From contig NZ_JAKFFT010000007.1 of the NCBI RefSeq assembly GCF_021502655.1, positions 372,001 through 436,000 of the forward strand: a stretch of 64,000 bases of DNA, written 5' to 3'. The DNA comes from Dyadobacter sp. CY347 (GTDB lineage: Bacteria; Bacteroidota; Bacteroidia; Cytophagales; Spirosomataceae). Every line of letters begins with the position of its first letter. Position 1 is the stretch's first letter. This document shows, piece by piece, positions 19,697 to 27,684 of the stretch. Below the pieces are notes generated by a model. That model worked only from the letters and a program-made list of their open reading frames with translations. It was not told the DNA's origin and did no database searches. The position numbers and the translations under genes are program-made.

Positions 19697-20518
19697 ATGA
19701 GCACTTTGCAGCTAAGAGATGGGGCCACAATGTTTTACAAAGACTTTGGCACCGGACAACCTATCGTATTTCACCACGGATGGCCACTTTCCGGCGATGA
19801 CTGGGATAATCAAATGATGTTTTTTCTTCAAAAAGGCTTCCGCGTCATTGCTCACGATCGTCGCGGACACGGACGTTCTTCCCAAACTTTTGAAGGTCAT
19901 GAAATGGATACTTACGCTGCGGATGTAGCCGAGCTTGTTGCACATCTGGACCTTAAAGATGCCATACATGTCGGTCACTCGACAGGTGGCGGTGAAGTGA
20001 TACGTTATGTAAACAAACATGGCGAAGGCAGGGTAGCCAAAGCGGTGCTGGTGAGTGCTGTAACGCCGCTTATGGTACAGTGCGAAAAAAATCCGGATGG
20101 AGTACCGATGGAAGTTTTTGATGAGATCCGCGAGATGACCGCTACGCAAAGACCGCAGTATTTTAAAGACTTCTCGGAAGCATTTTACGGTTACAACCGC
20201 GAAGGTGCTGTTGAAAAGCAAGGCATTCGTGATAACTGGTGGCGCCAGGGCATGATGGGAAGCATTCTTGCTCATTATGAATGTATAAAGGCATTTTCAG
20301 CAACTGATTTTACCGAAGATCTGCAAAGCGTTGATGTCCCCGTATTGGTGCTGCATGGGGAAGACGATCAGATCGTGCCTTATGAGATCACAGCATTGAA
20401 AGCCGCTAAACTGTTGAAAAACGGCAAATTGATCACATATCCAGGATTCCCACACGGAATGCCGACGACGGAAGCCGAAACGATTAATAAGGATATTCTG
20501 GCATTCATTCAGGAATAA
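19697..20518 (+). CDS. Alpha/beta hydrolase, non-heme chloroperoxidase/aryl esterase type
   Basis: I start at ATG 19697 (273 aa); the longer frame opens at a TTG. HHGWPLSGDDWDNQ near residues 29-42, AHDRRGHGRS near 57-66, nucleophile elbow GHSTGG near 97-102, the acid in HGEDDQIVP and the histidine in FPHGMP form the complete catalytic set of the cofactor-free haloperoxidase/esterase family. In vivo these enzymes are usually esterases or lactonases. Confidence 0.88.
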   Translation: MSTLQLRDGATMFYKDFGTGQPIVFHHGWPLSGDDWDNQMMFFLQKGFRVIAHDRRGHGRSSQTFEGHEMDTYAADVAELVAHLDLKDAIHVGHSTGGGEVIRYVNKHGEGRVAKAVLVSAVTPLMVQCEKNPDGVPMEVFDEIREMTATQRPQYFKDFSEAFYGYNREGAVEKQGIRDNWWRQGMMGSILAHYECIKAFSATDFTEDLQSVDVPVLVLHGEDDQIVPYEITALKAAKLLKNGKLITYPGFPHGMPTTEAETINKDILAFIQE

Positions 20519-20547
20519 TAATAACTGGCGCTGCTGCCGCAAGTGAT

Positions 20548-20590
20548 AAATAAAATGCCGGGCGGATCAATTTCCGTCCGGCATTTATTT
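20548..20590. terminator. Bidirectional terminator between convergent genes
   Basis: An A-rich arm ending in ATGCCGG-CGGA and the complementary TCCG-CCGGCAT arm followed by T/A form a long stem (20548-20566 with 20573-20590). It serves the hydrolase on the plus strand and the outer-membrane protein gene on the minus strand. Confidence 0.8.
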
Positions 20591-20601
20591 ACAATCAAAC
20601 A

Positions 20602-21849
20602 TTATAACGTAATGCCGAACCCGGTCCTGATCGCAGCCAGTATGCGATTCGATCCAGGTTGCCGGTGGAGGACATGGTGACTGGCATTAAATGACAAATC
20701 AATGTAGGCCTTCCTGAACAATGTTTGTTGAAACCCTGCGGCAGCACCGAAGCCCAGATGCCTTTTTTGTCTTCCTTCACTAAAAACGTTTTCACTCTTG
20801 TAATAAACAAAATCGCTGTGTGGCCCGAAGTAAATGCCCGAAAGATTCTGCCCGCCTAAACCTCTTCGAACCGCCTCTTTTTGCTGAAAATAGTAACGTA
20901 ATTGCAATGCAGGCCATATCTGCAAGTCATTGCTTCCCGGGCCGGGAGGCTGCGGGGTTCTGTTGGAAACCATTCGCGCGTAATCTGCATTGACTTGTCC
21001 GTTCAGTGACAATGGGCCGCTGCCAAACTTTCGCTCATAAGCCAGACCGATCGCACCTTGGATAAATTGGGAGGATAAATATATTTTTGGCCAAAAAAGC
21101 TTCCACTGCTGCTGCACGTTTTCATCGCAACGCAGCACTTCGCACATTGGCACATGCCTGTTCCTTTTCCAGTCGCCAAAGGCCAGTCCCATGCTCGTTC
21201 GTGATGCTATGGCAAAGTCGTTGGCTTTATGCAATGTGTATTCTGATTGAAGTGCAGAACGGTTATTTGAATATCGCTGGTAAGATGCTCCGATTGCAAA
21301 CTCAATCCGCCCGTTGTTGAGAAACCTTCTCTGCAAGCCAAATTCGACGCCAATTGTTGCTAATTGATAATCAAAATCCGATTTTCCCCAACGGTTCCCA
21401 CCGACAATTGCCACGTAGTTGCCCGTAAAATTATTCACGCTTACGCCCTGATTGATCCGGCGTTTCATATCATAATACCAACGTCCGTAAACATTGCCAT
21501 CCAGCACGCCGCTGAAACCGATCTTGTCTCCCCATCCACCGTTAACCTTGAAATCAGTTCCAATTGAGAAGGCAGGAGCGATTTTATATTCATAGCCAAA
21601 GCCGTAAAACAGGGTCTGCAATGCATTGTTGTCCACAGTGAACAGATAATTTGGCCCAAATGTGAGGCTCAGCTTAAACATGTGCCTGGTGGGCACTTTT
21701 GTCATAAATACATTCTCATATCTGTCTATAAAGCGCTGTTTCGTGATCGTATCCTGCTCTTGTGAGAATGTCACTGGAATGCTGTCCTGCGCAGTCGCGG
21801 CCTGCCAGAGAAGCGGGCAAAACAGAAAAATGTAAAGGAATTTCTTCAT
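20602..21849 (-). CDS. Putative outer-membrane beta-barrel protein
   Basis: I start at ATG 21849 (415 aa) rather than the TTG two codons upstream. There is a signal peptide (FLYIFLFCPLLWQAATAQ). The rest has alternating aromatic/hydrophilic strands (GRWYYDMKRR, FEFAIG-like repeats) and ends in FGITL, as outer-membrane barrels do. I do not recognise the family. It is a single gene with a terminator behind it. Confidence 0.65.
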   Translation of the reverse strand: MKKFLYIFLFCPLLWQAATAQDSIPVTFSQEQDTITKQRFIDRYENVFMTKVPTRHMFKLSLTFGPNYLFTVDNNALQTLFYGFGYEYKIAPAFSIGTDFKVNGGWGDKIGFSGVLDGNVYGRWYYDMKRRINQGVSVNNFTGNYVAIVGGNRWGKSDFDYQLATIGVEFGLQRRFLNNGRIEFAIGASYQRYSNNRSALQSEYTLHKANDFAIASRTSMGLAFGDWKRNRHVPMCEVLRCDENVQQQWKLFWPKIYLSSQFIQGAIGLAYERKFGSGPLSLNGQVNADYARMVSNRTPQPPGPGSNDLQIWPALQLRYYFQQKEAVRRGLGGQNLSGIYFGPHSDFVYYKSENVFSEGRQKRHLGFGAAAGFQQTLFRKAYIDLSFNASHHVLHRQPGSNRILAAIRTGFGITL

Positions 21850-22038
21850 GACCAAAAAAGTATCATTAACAATACAACATTCTCACATGTCGACGATAAG
21901 CTTAAAGCAACCAGCCGTCATCAAACATAAAGAGGCACTTTCAGGGTCAAAAGGTTGTATGGCTTATCGCAAATTATTTGCAATGATTTTGGTCATGATC
22001 ATACCCGAAGCTATATACCGGGTTGGGTGTAATGGAAT

Positions 22039-23106
22039 TCACGGAATTAAATTTTCCGATCGCAGCCTTTTGAACAAATCAAAAAACGAATCGCGCGTAT
22101 CCTGATAGCCGGTAAAACCAAGTTTGCGGCTTTTGGACATATCGGTCATAACCTCCAAAGGGCGGCCCAAATCAAGATCCGTATGCCAGGCGGAGGCCAG
22201 ACGGTTCATATCAGATTCTTTCAAATTGTATTTGTTAGTAATTTCCTTCCAGGCCGGCGCGTCGTTTGCCATTTCCTGTTCCAATGGACGAATTTGCCCG
22301 TCAAAACCGGCTGGCTCGATCGCAAACCAGTCTGCTATTTGTTTCCAAAGCCATTTCCAGCGGAAAAGGTCGCCATTCGCAACATTGAATGCTTCATTGT
22401 GCGCGGCTTCGGTGGTGGCAGCCCAGATCATGTGTTTAGCCAGCAGTTTTGCATCCGTGACGTCTGATAACCCATTCCACTGCTCGGCTGAGCCGGGAAA
22501 TTGGAATGGCCTGCCGGTTTCTTTACAAATGCTTGCGTAAACTGCCAGTGTAGTGCCCATGTTCATGAGATTACCTACTGCTTTTCCCACCACGGAATGC
22601 GGCCTGTGGATGCTCCACGTAAAGCCATCACGCGCAGCACCAGCGTAAACTTCATCTTCCTGGGCATAGTAAAAGTTTTCCAGATCGAGCCTGGGATGTT
22701 CTTCGCGAACGGGCGTTTCGGGCAATGTGCCTGCCTTTGCATATGCCTCAAACGGCCCGAGATAATGTTTAAGCCCCGTAACCAGCGCAACATGCCGGAC
22801 GGACTTCCGGGCAGAAACACTGTCCAATAAATTCCTGACCATTGCGCTATTGACGCGGATATTTTCAGCCTCCGTATCATTGCGCATCCAGCTTGTGAAA
22901 AAAACATGGGTAGGCGCTACATCCGCCAGTTTCGCTGCCAGATCAGCGGGATTGAGCAAGTCGGCCGCGATGGGTTTTAGACCTGCAATTTCTGTATTTG
23001 GATTACGGGAAAGGCCATAAGTGATCCAGCCTTTTTCAATCAGTTTTTCTGCGAGGTTGCTTCCGGTGATGCCGGTTGCGCCCACTACTAATGCAATATT
23101 TGTCAT
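22039..23106 (-). CDS. PRISE-type short-chain reductase (progesterone 5-beta-reductase/iridoid synthase-like)
   Basis: The ATG at 23106 (355 aa) gives MTNIALVVGATGITGSNLAE, an atypical SDR nucleotide fold start. The PRISE subfamily motif NFYYAQEDEVY (about residues 139-149) carries the catalytic tyrosine, and SIHRPHSVVG follows. Plant and bacterial members reduce activated C=C bonds of enones with NADPH. It is divergent from a Crp/Fnr regulator across an intergenic region with two FNR-type palindromes, so it is likely a member of that regulon. Confidence 0.85.
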   Translation of the reverse strand: MTNIALVVGATGITGSNLAEKLIEKGWITYGLSRNPNTEIAGLKPIAADLLNPADLAAKLADVAPTHVFFTSWMRNDTEAENIRVNSAMVRNLLDSVSARKSVRHVALVTGLKHYLGPFEAYAKAGTLPETPVREEHPRLDLENFYYAQEDEVYAGAARDGFTWSIHRPHSVVGKAVGNLMNMGTTLAVYASICKETGRPFQFPGSAEQWNGLSDVTDAKLLAKHMIWAATTEAAHNEAFNVANGDLFRWKWLWKQIADWFAIEPAGFDGQIRPLEQEMANDAPAWKEITNKYNLKESDMNRLASAWHTDLDLGRPLEVMTDMSKSRKLGFTGYQDTRDSFFDLFKRLRSENLIP

Positions 23107-23171
23107 ATACTCGGGGATTTTCAACACTTGATTTAATGTTACAAAATTACCGCACGCCAAGTCGATGCACA

Positions 23172-23185
23172 TTGACCTGCATCAA
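23172..23185. promoter_or_regulatory. FNR-box-like palindrome 1
   Basis: TTGAC-CTGC-ATCAA matches the FNR consensus TTGAT-N4-ATCAA at 9 of 10 positions. It is closer to the PRISE reductase gene, whose possible -7 element (TAATTTTG on the minus strand) lies at 23142-23149. Confidence 0.7.
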
Positions 23186-23194
23186 GTAATGCAG

Positions 23195-23208
23195 TTGATC
23201 TAAATCAA
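23195..23208. promoter_or_regulatory. FNR-box palindrome 2 (perfect)
   Basis: TTGAT-CTAA-ATCAA is a perfect FNR-type box, centred 23 bp from the first. It overlaps the TTG element of the promoter for the Crp/Fnr gene, which predicts autoregulation. The encoded protein has the ETLSR recognition helix that fits this half-site. Confidence 0.78.
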
Positions 23209-23223
23209 GCATTCCTATCTTTG
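23195..23223 (+). promoter_or_regulatory. Promoter of the Crp/Fnr regulator gene
   Basis: TTG (23195-23197), an 18-bp spacer and TATCTTTG (23216-23223) fit the Bacteroidota promoter consensus. The gene's ATG lies 22 bp past the box. Confidence 0.7.
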
Positions 23224-23244
23224 CCGGTGTAAATGTGATTAGCT

Positions 23245-23826
23245 ATGATTGAAGTACTTTTTCAGCACATTCAAGAAAAGGTTTCGCTTTCGGACCTTGA
23301 TAAGGAGGCCATCAAAACCTTTTTTATTCCCAAAAAACTGAGAAAACGCCAGTATTTATTGCAGGAAGGTGATGTGTGCAGGCACCTGACTTTTATAGCG
23401 AAAGGCTTGCTACGGACTTACAATGTGGACGACAAGGGCGACGAACACATGAGCGTTTTCGGCTGGGAAGGGTGGTGGTTATCTGATTTCAACAGCTTTT
23501 TGTCAGGCGAGCCGGCCGTTTTCAACATTGATGCCATTGAAGATTCCGAGTTGCTGCTGATCTCGCGGGAAAATTATGAAGCATTAACGCTAGCCGTCCC
23601 GATTATGGACCGTTATTTCCGCATCCTTTACCAAAACTCCATTGTCACCAAGGAACGCCGACTGATGAGCTCCATCACGCATTCAGCCGAAGAAAAATAC
23701 GTAAAACTGGCAGAATCAAACCCCAAAATGATCGAACGCGTCCCCCAAAACCTAATCGCCTCCTACCTGGGCATCGCCCCGGAAACGCTGAGCCGGATTA
23801 AGAAGAATTTGGCGTTTAGGAAATAG
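23245..23826 (+). CDS. Crp/Fnr-family transcriptional regulator
   Basis: The 193-aa protein has an N-terminal cyclic-nucleotide-binding-type barrel and a C-terminal winged helix. The recognition helix LGIAPETLSRIKKNL (about residues 176-190) has the E-x-x-S-R pattern that FNR uses to read TTGAT. The N-terminus lacks the cysteine cluster of oxygen-sensing FNR, so the signal must be different. It is divergent from the PRISE reductase gene and probably controls both genes. Confidence 0.87.
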   Translation: MIEVLFQHIQEKVSLSDLDKEAIKTFFIPKKLRKRQYLLQEGDVCRHLTFIAKGLLRTYNVDDKGDEHMSVFGWEGWWLSDFNSFLSGEPAVFNIDAIEDSELLLISRENYEALTLAVPIMDRYFRILYQNSIVTKERRLMSSITHSAEEKYVKLAESNPKMIERVPQNLIASYLGIAPETLSRIKKNLAFRK

Positions 23827-23874
23827 CAAGCAGCTAGTGCGAATGTTGCATTCGGATCACTTATTCTGAGGCCT

Positions 23875-24450
23875 TTATCTAAAATGCAACCCTATCTGCT
23901 CATATTTTTTCAAAAGTTGCGGTAAGGTGATCGTTTCCAGCTCTAACAATTTGCAAATAGCTGGTATCTTTTTGAATGTTTTATTATCATTGGATCCCTC
24001 AGTTTCTTCTGTAACCAGATAAATTTCTTCTAACGGATTTTCTTTTTTCAAATTGAGACAGCATAGGATCAGTTTCATATCTGCCGAATTCATAAAATCA
24101 TTTTTCCGGTTTTCGTACTCAATGTCGGTTAGCATCTTTCGAATCACCGCATTAATGAATTGATTATCAACTTGTCTTAGAAATTTCGCAGGTGATGGTG
24201 CTAGAATGAATTCTGTGTTTACTGGTATCTTATATTTCTTGAGATAAGCTTTGTCCGTCAAGTAGCTAAGAGAATCCAGCACAGCACCTTTTGAGGTGTA
24301 CTCACATTCTTCCAATATTTTATCAATTATTAATATTTCGCCTTTTTCAATTCTTGTCTTGAAAGAATCGAATAAAATCGATTTGTCATCAAATGGTAAG
24401 TAGTAGCGGACAAATGATAATAGTGAATTTGTATCGATAGCTACTTTCAT
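23875..24450 (-). CDS. DUF4411-like PIN-domain protein (putative toxin)
   Basis: The 191-aa protein starts MKVAIDTNSLL, the first acidic site of a PIN nuclease fold, with further acidic residues in DKILEECEY and NSADMKLI. It is related, by recollection, to DUF4411. Its ATG overlaps the stop of the ImmA/IrrE gene by 4 bp, so the two are translationally coupled. The pair resembles known modules of a COG2856 protease with a PIN-like toxin. It is more A/T-rich than its neighbours, suggesting transfer. Confidence 0.75.
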   Translation of the reverse strand: MKVAIDTNSLLSFVRYYLPFDDKSILFDSFKTRIEKGEILIIDKILEECEYTSKGAVLDSLSYLTDKAYLKKYKIPVNTEFILAPSPAKFLRQVDNQFINAVIRKMLTDIEYENRKNDFMNSADMKLILCCLNLKKENPLEEIYLVTEETEGSNDNKTFKKIPAICKLLELETITLPQLLKKYEQIGLHFR

Positions 24451-25604
24451 TGAAGAACCGTTTCAAGCTTGTCCGGCTTAATATTCAATCTTTTGCAAAC
24501 CTCATACTCATTGATAACGCCTTCATAAAATGCTGTTTGAATCGTAGAAATTAATAATGGAGAATTAATGGGCTTTGGTGTTGATCCGCCGACTGGAAGG
24601 CCATTTTCTTTGTCTAATTCCCTTTGCTTTTTTAGTTCATGATCATGTTTTCTATATTGTTCTTCCAAGTCTGCCTTTACGACATTGTAGTCAGTTTGAG
24701 ACATCTTTTTCTGAAACAGCAATCTTGTAAAAAGGGCAATTTGGCTTAAATGCGTGTCATTCGAGATCTTTCTGATCAATTCAAATTGATAATCATTAGA
24801 TGAATTAGCAATATTAATTGATTCCATTTCTTGTATTGAATCGCCAATCAGGAAGTAGTAGGCAAAATCATTACACCACTTTTCTATTTTGTTCAGGTTT
24901 GCCCTTGCCAGACTTTGATAGTCGATTTGCTCTATCTCTTCTTCATTAAGTAGATAATGGCCCAGTTCATGTATTAAGGTAAATATTTCTCTTCGAAACG
25001 ATGTCTGTTGCCTTTTGAGAACAATGACATTGGGGTTAAGGAAAAATCCATCGATGTTTGCTTTGTCTTTTTTATTCCACGTTTCTACAAACTCAAACAC
25101 TAAAATATTTTGCTCGGCAAGTTTGCTAATAATGCTTTTGAGGAAATCCTTTTTATCACTTATAAATGTTGGATTCAACAGAGTTCGTATTTCTTGTGCA
25201 ATCTGACTGGGGCTGTCAAGGATTTTGTAGATCGGCAAAGATCGATCTATTCTAATGTCAGCTAATTTAGCAATCGCTGATAAGGAAATTTTGAATTCTT
25301 CAAATTGGTTTACGATTTTTTTTGCTCCAATGTTTAAGTCGATGTCAAATTTTTGTTTTCTAAAAAAAATACTTGCGTCATGACTTATTTCAGGTGATTT
25401 TGGGTCAAGATAGTAATGTATCCCTTTGTTAAAAAACTTATCGATACGCTTCAAATATCCAATTTCAATTTGACTTGTTAAAATATTCTCTTTTGATATC
25501 TTCTTTTTCAATCCTTCACCAATTATGGGCAAAAGATCATCTATTGTCATTTTGTAGGATGACAGTAAGTATTGTAGCCTCGCTATGTTCTGCTCTACTT
25601 TCAA
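24447..25604 (-). CDS. ImmA/IrrE (COG2856) metallopeptidase with N-terminal HTH-like domain
   Basis: The 385-aa protein starts at a TTG; an in-frame stop lies 15 bp upstream and the next ATG would cut the N-terminal helices. The zinc site HELGH lies near residues 239-243 in LIHELGHYLLNEEEIEQID, with the downstream glutamates expected of the family. The first ~75 residues are helical and resemble the fused DNA-binding part of such proteins. Family members cleave repressors (ImmA) or act as antitoxin/regulators. It is coupled to the PIN-like gene and is A/T-rich. Confidence 0.82.
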   Translation of the reverse strand: MKVEQNIARLQYLLSSYKMTIDDLLPIIGEGLKKKISKENILTSQIEIGYLKRIDKFFNKGIHYYLDPKSPEISHDASIFFRKQKFDIDLNIGAKKIVNQFEEFKISLSAIAKLADIRIDRSLPIYKILDSPSQIAQEIRTLLNPTFISDKKDFLKSIISKLAEQNILVFEFVETWNKKDKANIDGFFLNPNVIVLKRQQTSFRREIFTLIHELGHYLLNEEEIEQIDYQSLARANLNKIEKWCNDFAYYFLIGDSIQEMESINIANSSNDYQFELIRKISNDTHLSQIALFTRLLFQKKMSQTDYNVVKADLEEQYRKHDHELKKQRELDKENGLPVGGSTPKPINSPLLISTIQTAFYEGVINEYEVCKRLNIKPDKLETVLQ

Positions 25605-25905
25605 GTTCGATCGATTTTAATCTAAAAATACCTCAATACAAGTCAAAATACACATAATTAAAGAGCTGTAATCTGAATTCTAAGATGATAAGCCAAGGTT
25701 GCATTGACATTGGCCGGTGATCTTATAGTATCTAAATATTGAGATTTTACTTTAACAAAACTAATCTGTTTATCCTTCGGCAAAAAAATGATATCCAATT
25801 ATCGAACGGTATTTAGTAGTCGTAGATCGAATTTTCCCCCTCCCCGACATTTGCATTTCTCCAAATTTCTTCTGAATCTTCAACCTCCTATAAATATATA
25901 CTCTT
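25605..25905. other. A/T-rich intergenic region upstream of the ImmA/IrrE gene and the structured leader
   Basis: About 300 bp without a recognisable gene. GACATTTG at 25846-25853 matches seven of eight positions of the TAnnTTTG box and could serve the structured leader that follows on the plus strand; no good TTG element is seen at the proper distance. Confidence 0.35.
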
Positions 25906-25992
25906 ATGAAGAATCTTGCGAGCATTGCCCTGTTATGGTGTGGGTGTGGCGAAAGCCCCCCGAACGTTGTATATGACGTTAGGACACCTTAG
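25906..25992 (+). CDS. 28-codon ORF overlapping a structured RNA (leader peptide or tiny lipoprotein)
   Basis: The ORF begins at ATG 25906 and ends at TAG 25990-25992. It reads MKNLASIALLWCGCGES, then PPNVVYDVRTP. A positively charged start, a short hydrophobic run and Cys residues could be a minimal lipoprotein signal, or it could be a leader peptide whose translation alters the hairpins described at 25926-26006. It is too short to be sure that it is translated. Confidence 0.4.
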   Translation: MKNLASIALLWCGCGESPPNVVYDVRTP

Positions 25993-26006
25993 ACAGGGCA
26001 TTTTTT
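25926..26006 (+). ncRNA. Structured RNA or attenuator: three-way-junction fold ending in a T tract
   Basis: TGCCCTGT (25926-25933) pairs perfectly with ACAGGGCA (25993-26000). Inside, GGTGT (25937-25941) pairs with ACACC (25984-25988). The enclosed segment holds two hairpins: GGC-GAAA-GCC with outer GGG/CCC pairs (25942-25961) and AACGT/ACGTT (25963-25980). Six T residues follow at 26001-26006. The shape suggests a small RNA or a leader with a terminator for the 80-aa gene that starts 25 bp later. I could not match it to a known riboswitch, SRP, 6S or ribozyme consensus. Confidence 0.55.
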
Positions 26007-26030
26007 ATTAAAACCTAAAACATATAAATT

Positions 26031-26273
26031 ATGCAAACACAACAAACCACCAACGAATCCCTGGATTCGATGCACTTGGCTTACGGCCGGGAAGTCGCGG
26101 AGTTGCTCAGTCAAAGCAGCGCGGCGAGCTGGGTGAATGACCTTTGGGACATTTATTCAGGCTACATGCTCGCGCAGCCGGAGCTTGGGCACAACCTTCG
26201 CGCGACGGACATTTTTACTTCATTCAAGGAGCTGCTGTTCTTTTTCCAGCGGATAGGTGAGTTGAAAAAGTAG
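26031..26273 (+). CDS. Hypothetical protein (80 aa)
   Basis: A small soluble, helical protein without signal peptide. It has several Trp/Tyr residues (SWVNDLWDIYSGYML near 33-47) and a hydrophobic C-terminal helix. I do not recognise it. The start has the A-rich upstream context usual in this genome, and a strong terminator follows, so it is probably real. The structured element at 25926-26006 lies directly upstream. Confidence 0.6.
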   Translation: MQTQQTTNESLDSMHLAYGREVAELLSQSSAASWVNDLWDIYSGYMLAQPELGHNLRATDIFTSFKELLFFFQRIGELKK

Positions 26274-26299
26274 GGATTTAATTCGCTATTCGTAGCAAC

Positions 26300-26337
26300 A
26301 AAAAGCCAGGCAACCTTTGCGGATTGCCTGGCTTTTT
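26300..26337. terminator. Bidirectional terminator after the 80-aa gene
   Basis: AAAAAGCCAGGCAA (26300-26313) and its perfect complement (26324-26337) form a 14-bp stem with a 10-base loop, with A and T tracts on the two sides. Confidence 0.88.
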
Positions 26338-26449
26338 GCATTAGGGGCTGCCTAGTTGGATTGTCGATTTTCCAGAGGTTACGCCGATTGGCGGCAAATG
26401 TGTAAAATGTTTTTGGAAGTTGATGCCAGCGCCTATAAACTTCTCCAAT

Positions 26450-26905
26450 TCAGGCATCTTTTTTCATCCGGCGAATTTTAATAAGCCTTTTGTACTCGCT
26501 ATAACTCCCCCCAACCATCATCAGGCCAGCTGCTGCAAACATGATGTATAAAAATGCATTGTGCCGGACATTGCCGGTTGAGGGTAGGAAAGCGCGGCCG
26601 GTTGCGGCATCGAAATAGACGGCGATGGTATCCACGCCGGAAAGTCGGCGAAAAGATTTATTCCCCATTGCAAAATCGTATGTCTTGTTTTGGTAAAGCG
26701 CGTAAATTTTGCTGGGATATCTGGCAGTTCCAAGGCTTTTAAAACGCTCCACGATCTTCATGCAAACCACCGGGCTGCGTTCCGCCATTTTGTCTTCCCA
26801 TGCATCATTGCGGTACATGCCATATGTGATCGCGAGCAGTGCCAACCCTAGTAACAGCAACATCGAAAACCCAAACCATCCAAAATCTCTTCGCTGCAAA
26901 ATCAT
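26450..26905 (-). CDS. Two-helix membrane protein with DUF3592-like layout
   Basis: The 151-aa protein has hydrophobic segments at about residues 9-29 and 118-136 flanking an extracytoplasmic region (VVCMKIVERFKS ... SGVDTIAVYFDAATG). This layout resembles DUF3592 proteins, and the assignment is tentative. It is a single gene on the minus strand. Confidence 0.5.
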   Translation of the reverse strand: MILQRRDFGWFGFSMLLLLGLALLAITYGMYRNDAWEDKMAERSPVVCMKIVERFKSLGTARYPSKIYALYQNKTYDFAMGNKSFRRLSGVDTIAVYFDAATGRAFLPSTGNVRHNAFLYIMFAAAGLMMVGGSYSEYKRLIKIRRMKKDA

Positions 26906-27061
26906 ACGCGGCTCATTTGTTTCACAACCTCACGCACCAAAATGACAGGCGTCACATGAATAGCATGTGCTGGTCGTTACAAAATATTTAAATCGTTTTG
27001 AAATATATGTAATAAATTACATTATCGTGCGCTTTGTAACTTATCATTCCAGCAGAAATCC

Positions 27062-27670
27062 ATGAACAGAAGAACTGCCATTACCCACGTTGCGGCCTTG
27101 CTCGGAGGGGCGTTTTCGGCCCCGACTTTGCTGGCCATGCAGCGTTGGGAAAACCGCTTACCCTTAGAAAATTTTCCGGCTGAGCTGATTTTGACCGAAA
27201 ACCAAAAACAGATCGTCGCAGAAGTGGCTGAAATGATCATCCCAAAAACGACCACGCCTGGCGCGAAAGATGCAGGCGTTCCGGCGTTCATTGTAATGAT
27301 GGTGCAGGATTGTTATAAGGCCCCGGAGCATAAAAGTTTTGTGGAAGGGATTAATAACCTCGAAAAAAAGCAGTTCCTGACATTAAGTAACGAGCAGAAA
27401 ACCGCGTTGTTAAAACAGGTGGAAACGGATTCGGCTGAGGAAATGAAGGCATACCAGGTGCAGCAAACCAAAATGGGCGACAACGAAGACCGGGAACAAA
27501 TGGCAGCCCAGAAAAAGGGGTTGCCGTATTGGCGACTGATGAAGGAACTGACGATGCTGGGTTATTTTACATCGGAGGCAGGCATCAAATCGTCGTTTGA
27601 ATATGTGCCCATTCCCGGAAAGCTGGAAATGATCCAAATGCAGCCTAATCAGAAATCTTTCGCCTACTAG
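27062..27670 (+). CDS. Gluconate 2-dehydrogenase subunit 3-family protein (Tat-exported)
   Basis: The 202-aa protein begins MNRRTAITHVAALLGGAFSAP, a twin-arginine-type signal. The rest (LTENQKQIVAEVAEMIIP, VPAFIVMMVQDC) fits the small gamma subunit of membrane-bound FAD sugar dehydrogenases. Such subunits escort the flavoprotein through the Tat pathway and stabilise it. The GMC oxidoreductase gene begins 15 bp downstream, as expected for its partner. Confidence 0.88.
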   Translation: MNRRTAITHVAALLGGAFSAPTLLAMQRWENRLPLENFPAELILTENQKQIVAEVAEMIIPKTTTPGAKDAGVPAFIVMMVQDCYKAPEHKSFVEGINNLEKKQFLTLSNEQKTALLKQVETDSAEEMKAYQVQQTKMGDNEDREQMAAQKKGLPYWRLMKELTMLGYFTSEAGIKSSFEYVPIPGKLEMIQMQPNQKSFAY

Positions 27671-27684
27671 TCGCCAATTTTACC

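Noticed and set aside
25926-26006. Assignment of the structured RNA to SRP, 6S, hammerhead, TPP, SAM or c-di-GMP classes
   Set aside because: None of the conserved sequence blocks of these classes is present; only the secondary structure is supported.
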